A stretch of DNA of 5,147 nucleotides from Myxococcales bacterium (GTDB taxonomy: Bacteria > Myxococcota > Myxococcia > Myxococcales > Anaeromyxobacteraceae). Location of the stretch: NCBI GenBank assembly GCA_021784495.1, contig JAJXSQ010000192.1:1-5147 (forward strand). The letters are read 5' to 3'. Shown piece by piece: positions 5,124 through 5,147 of this stretch (its first letter is position 1; every line of letters begins with the position of its first letter). The notes beneath the pieces were generated by a model. It saw only the letters and a list, made by a program, of their open reading frames with translations, ran no database searches and was not told where the DNA came from. The position numbers and the translations under genes are program-made.

Positions 5124-5147
5124 GCGCGCCCTCCGGCGGCGGGGCGG
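5120..5147 (+). CDS. Possible start of a further gene overlapping the hisS stop
   Basis: GTG at 5120-5122 overlaps the hisS TGA in the same GTGA arrangement used at the acpS/nnr and nnr/tsaE junctions. It opens a frame reading MSAPSGGGA up to the window edge. Nine codons are too few to identify a product. aspS often follows hisS in bacteria, but nothing here shows it. The upstream purine content is weak (GGCCCGGG), so this start rests mainly on the overlap pattern. Confidence 0.25.

Noticed and set aside
5124..5147. Terminator after hisS.
   Set aside because: The few bases left show no stem-loop with a T tract, and a possible overlapping start argues for continuation of the operon.

Overview
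The window is very GC-rich (by eye well over 70% G+C, with third codon positions almost always G or C). It is packed with housekeeping genes, nearly all joined by 4-bp start/stop overlaps or short divergent spacers. The gene content suggests a high-GC Gram-negative bacterium, for example a Myxococcota or other deltaproteobacterial-type lineage. The grounds are the acpS-nnr-tsaE order, an Escherichia-type phosphatidylserine decarboxylase and a bacterial HisRS with a cysteine-rich insertion. I cannot fix the taxon from this alone. I see no mobile element, CRISPR array, tRNA/rRNA or other sign of recent transfer.

Layout. (1) Positions 1-2237, + strand: the last 35 residues of holo-ACP synthase (acpS), then bifunctional NAD(P)H-hydrate epimerase/dehydratase (nnr), then tsaE. 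Each gene starts with a GTG that overlaps the previous stop codon (GTGA), so they probably form one translationally coupled operon. (2) Positions 2134-2892, - strand: a stand-alone class II (Ntn-type) glutamine amidotransferase domain protein of unknown substrate. Its 3' end overlaps the tsaE frame tail-to-tail by 104 bp. (3) Positions 2893-3000: a short divergent regulatory spacer. It holds a good extended -10 element facing right, a weaker -35/-10 pair facing left, and an 11-bp tandem repeat between them. (4) Positions 3001-5123, + strand: psd (phosphatidylserine decarboxylase, TTG start, no visible ribosome binding site) overlapping hisS (histidyl-tRNA synthetase) by ATGA. At 5120 a GTG overlapping the hisS stop could begin a further gene that runs off the window.

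How the genes work together. The first operon combines cofactor housekeeping (ACP activation, repair of hydrated NAD(P)H) with a tRNA modification factor (t6A synthesis). The right-hand operon joins a membrane phospholipid step with histidine tRNA charging. The genes share no pathway. What links them is tight packing and co-translation.

I do not see a clearly undescribed biological system here. The points most worth a second look are the repeat-bearing divergent promoter with possibly near-leaderless transcripts on both sides, the tail-to-tail tsaE/amidotransferase overlap that gives TsaE an arginine-rich tail, the orphan amidotransferase, and the psd-hisS coupling.
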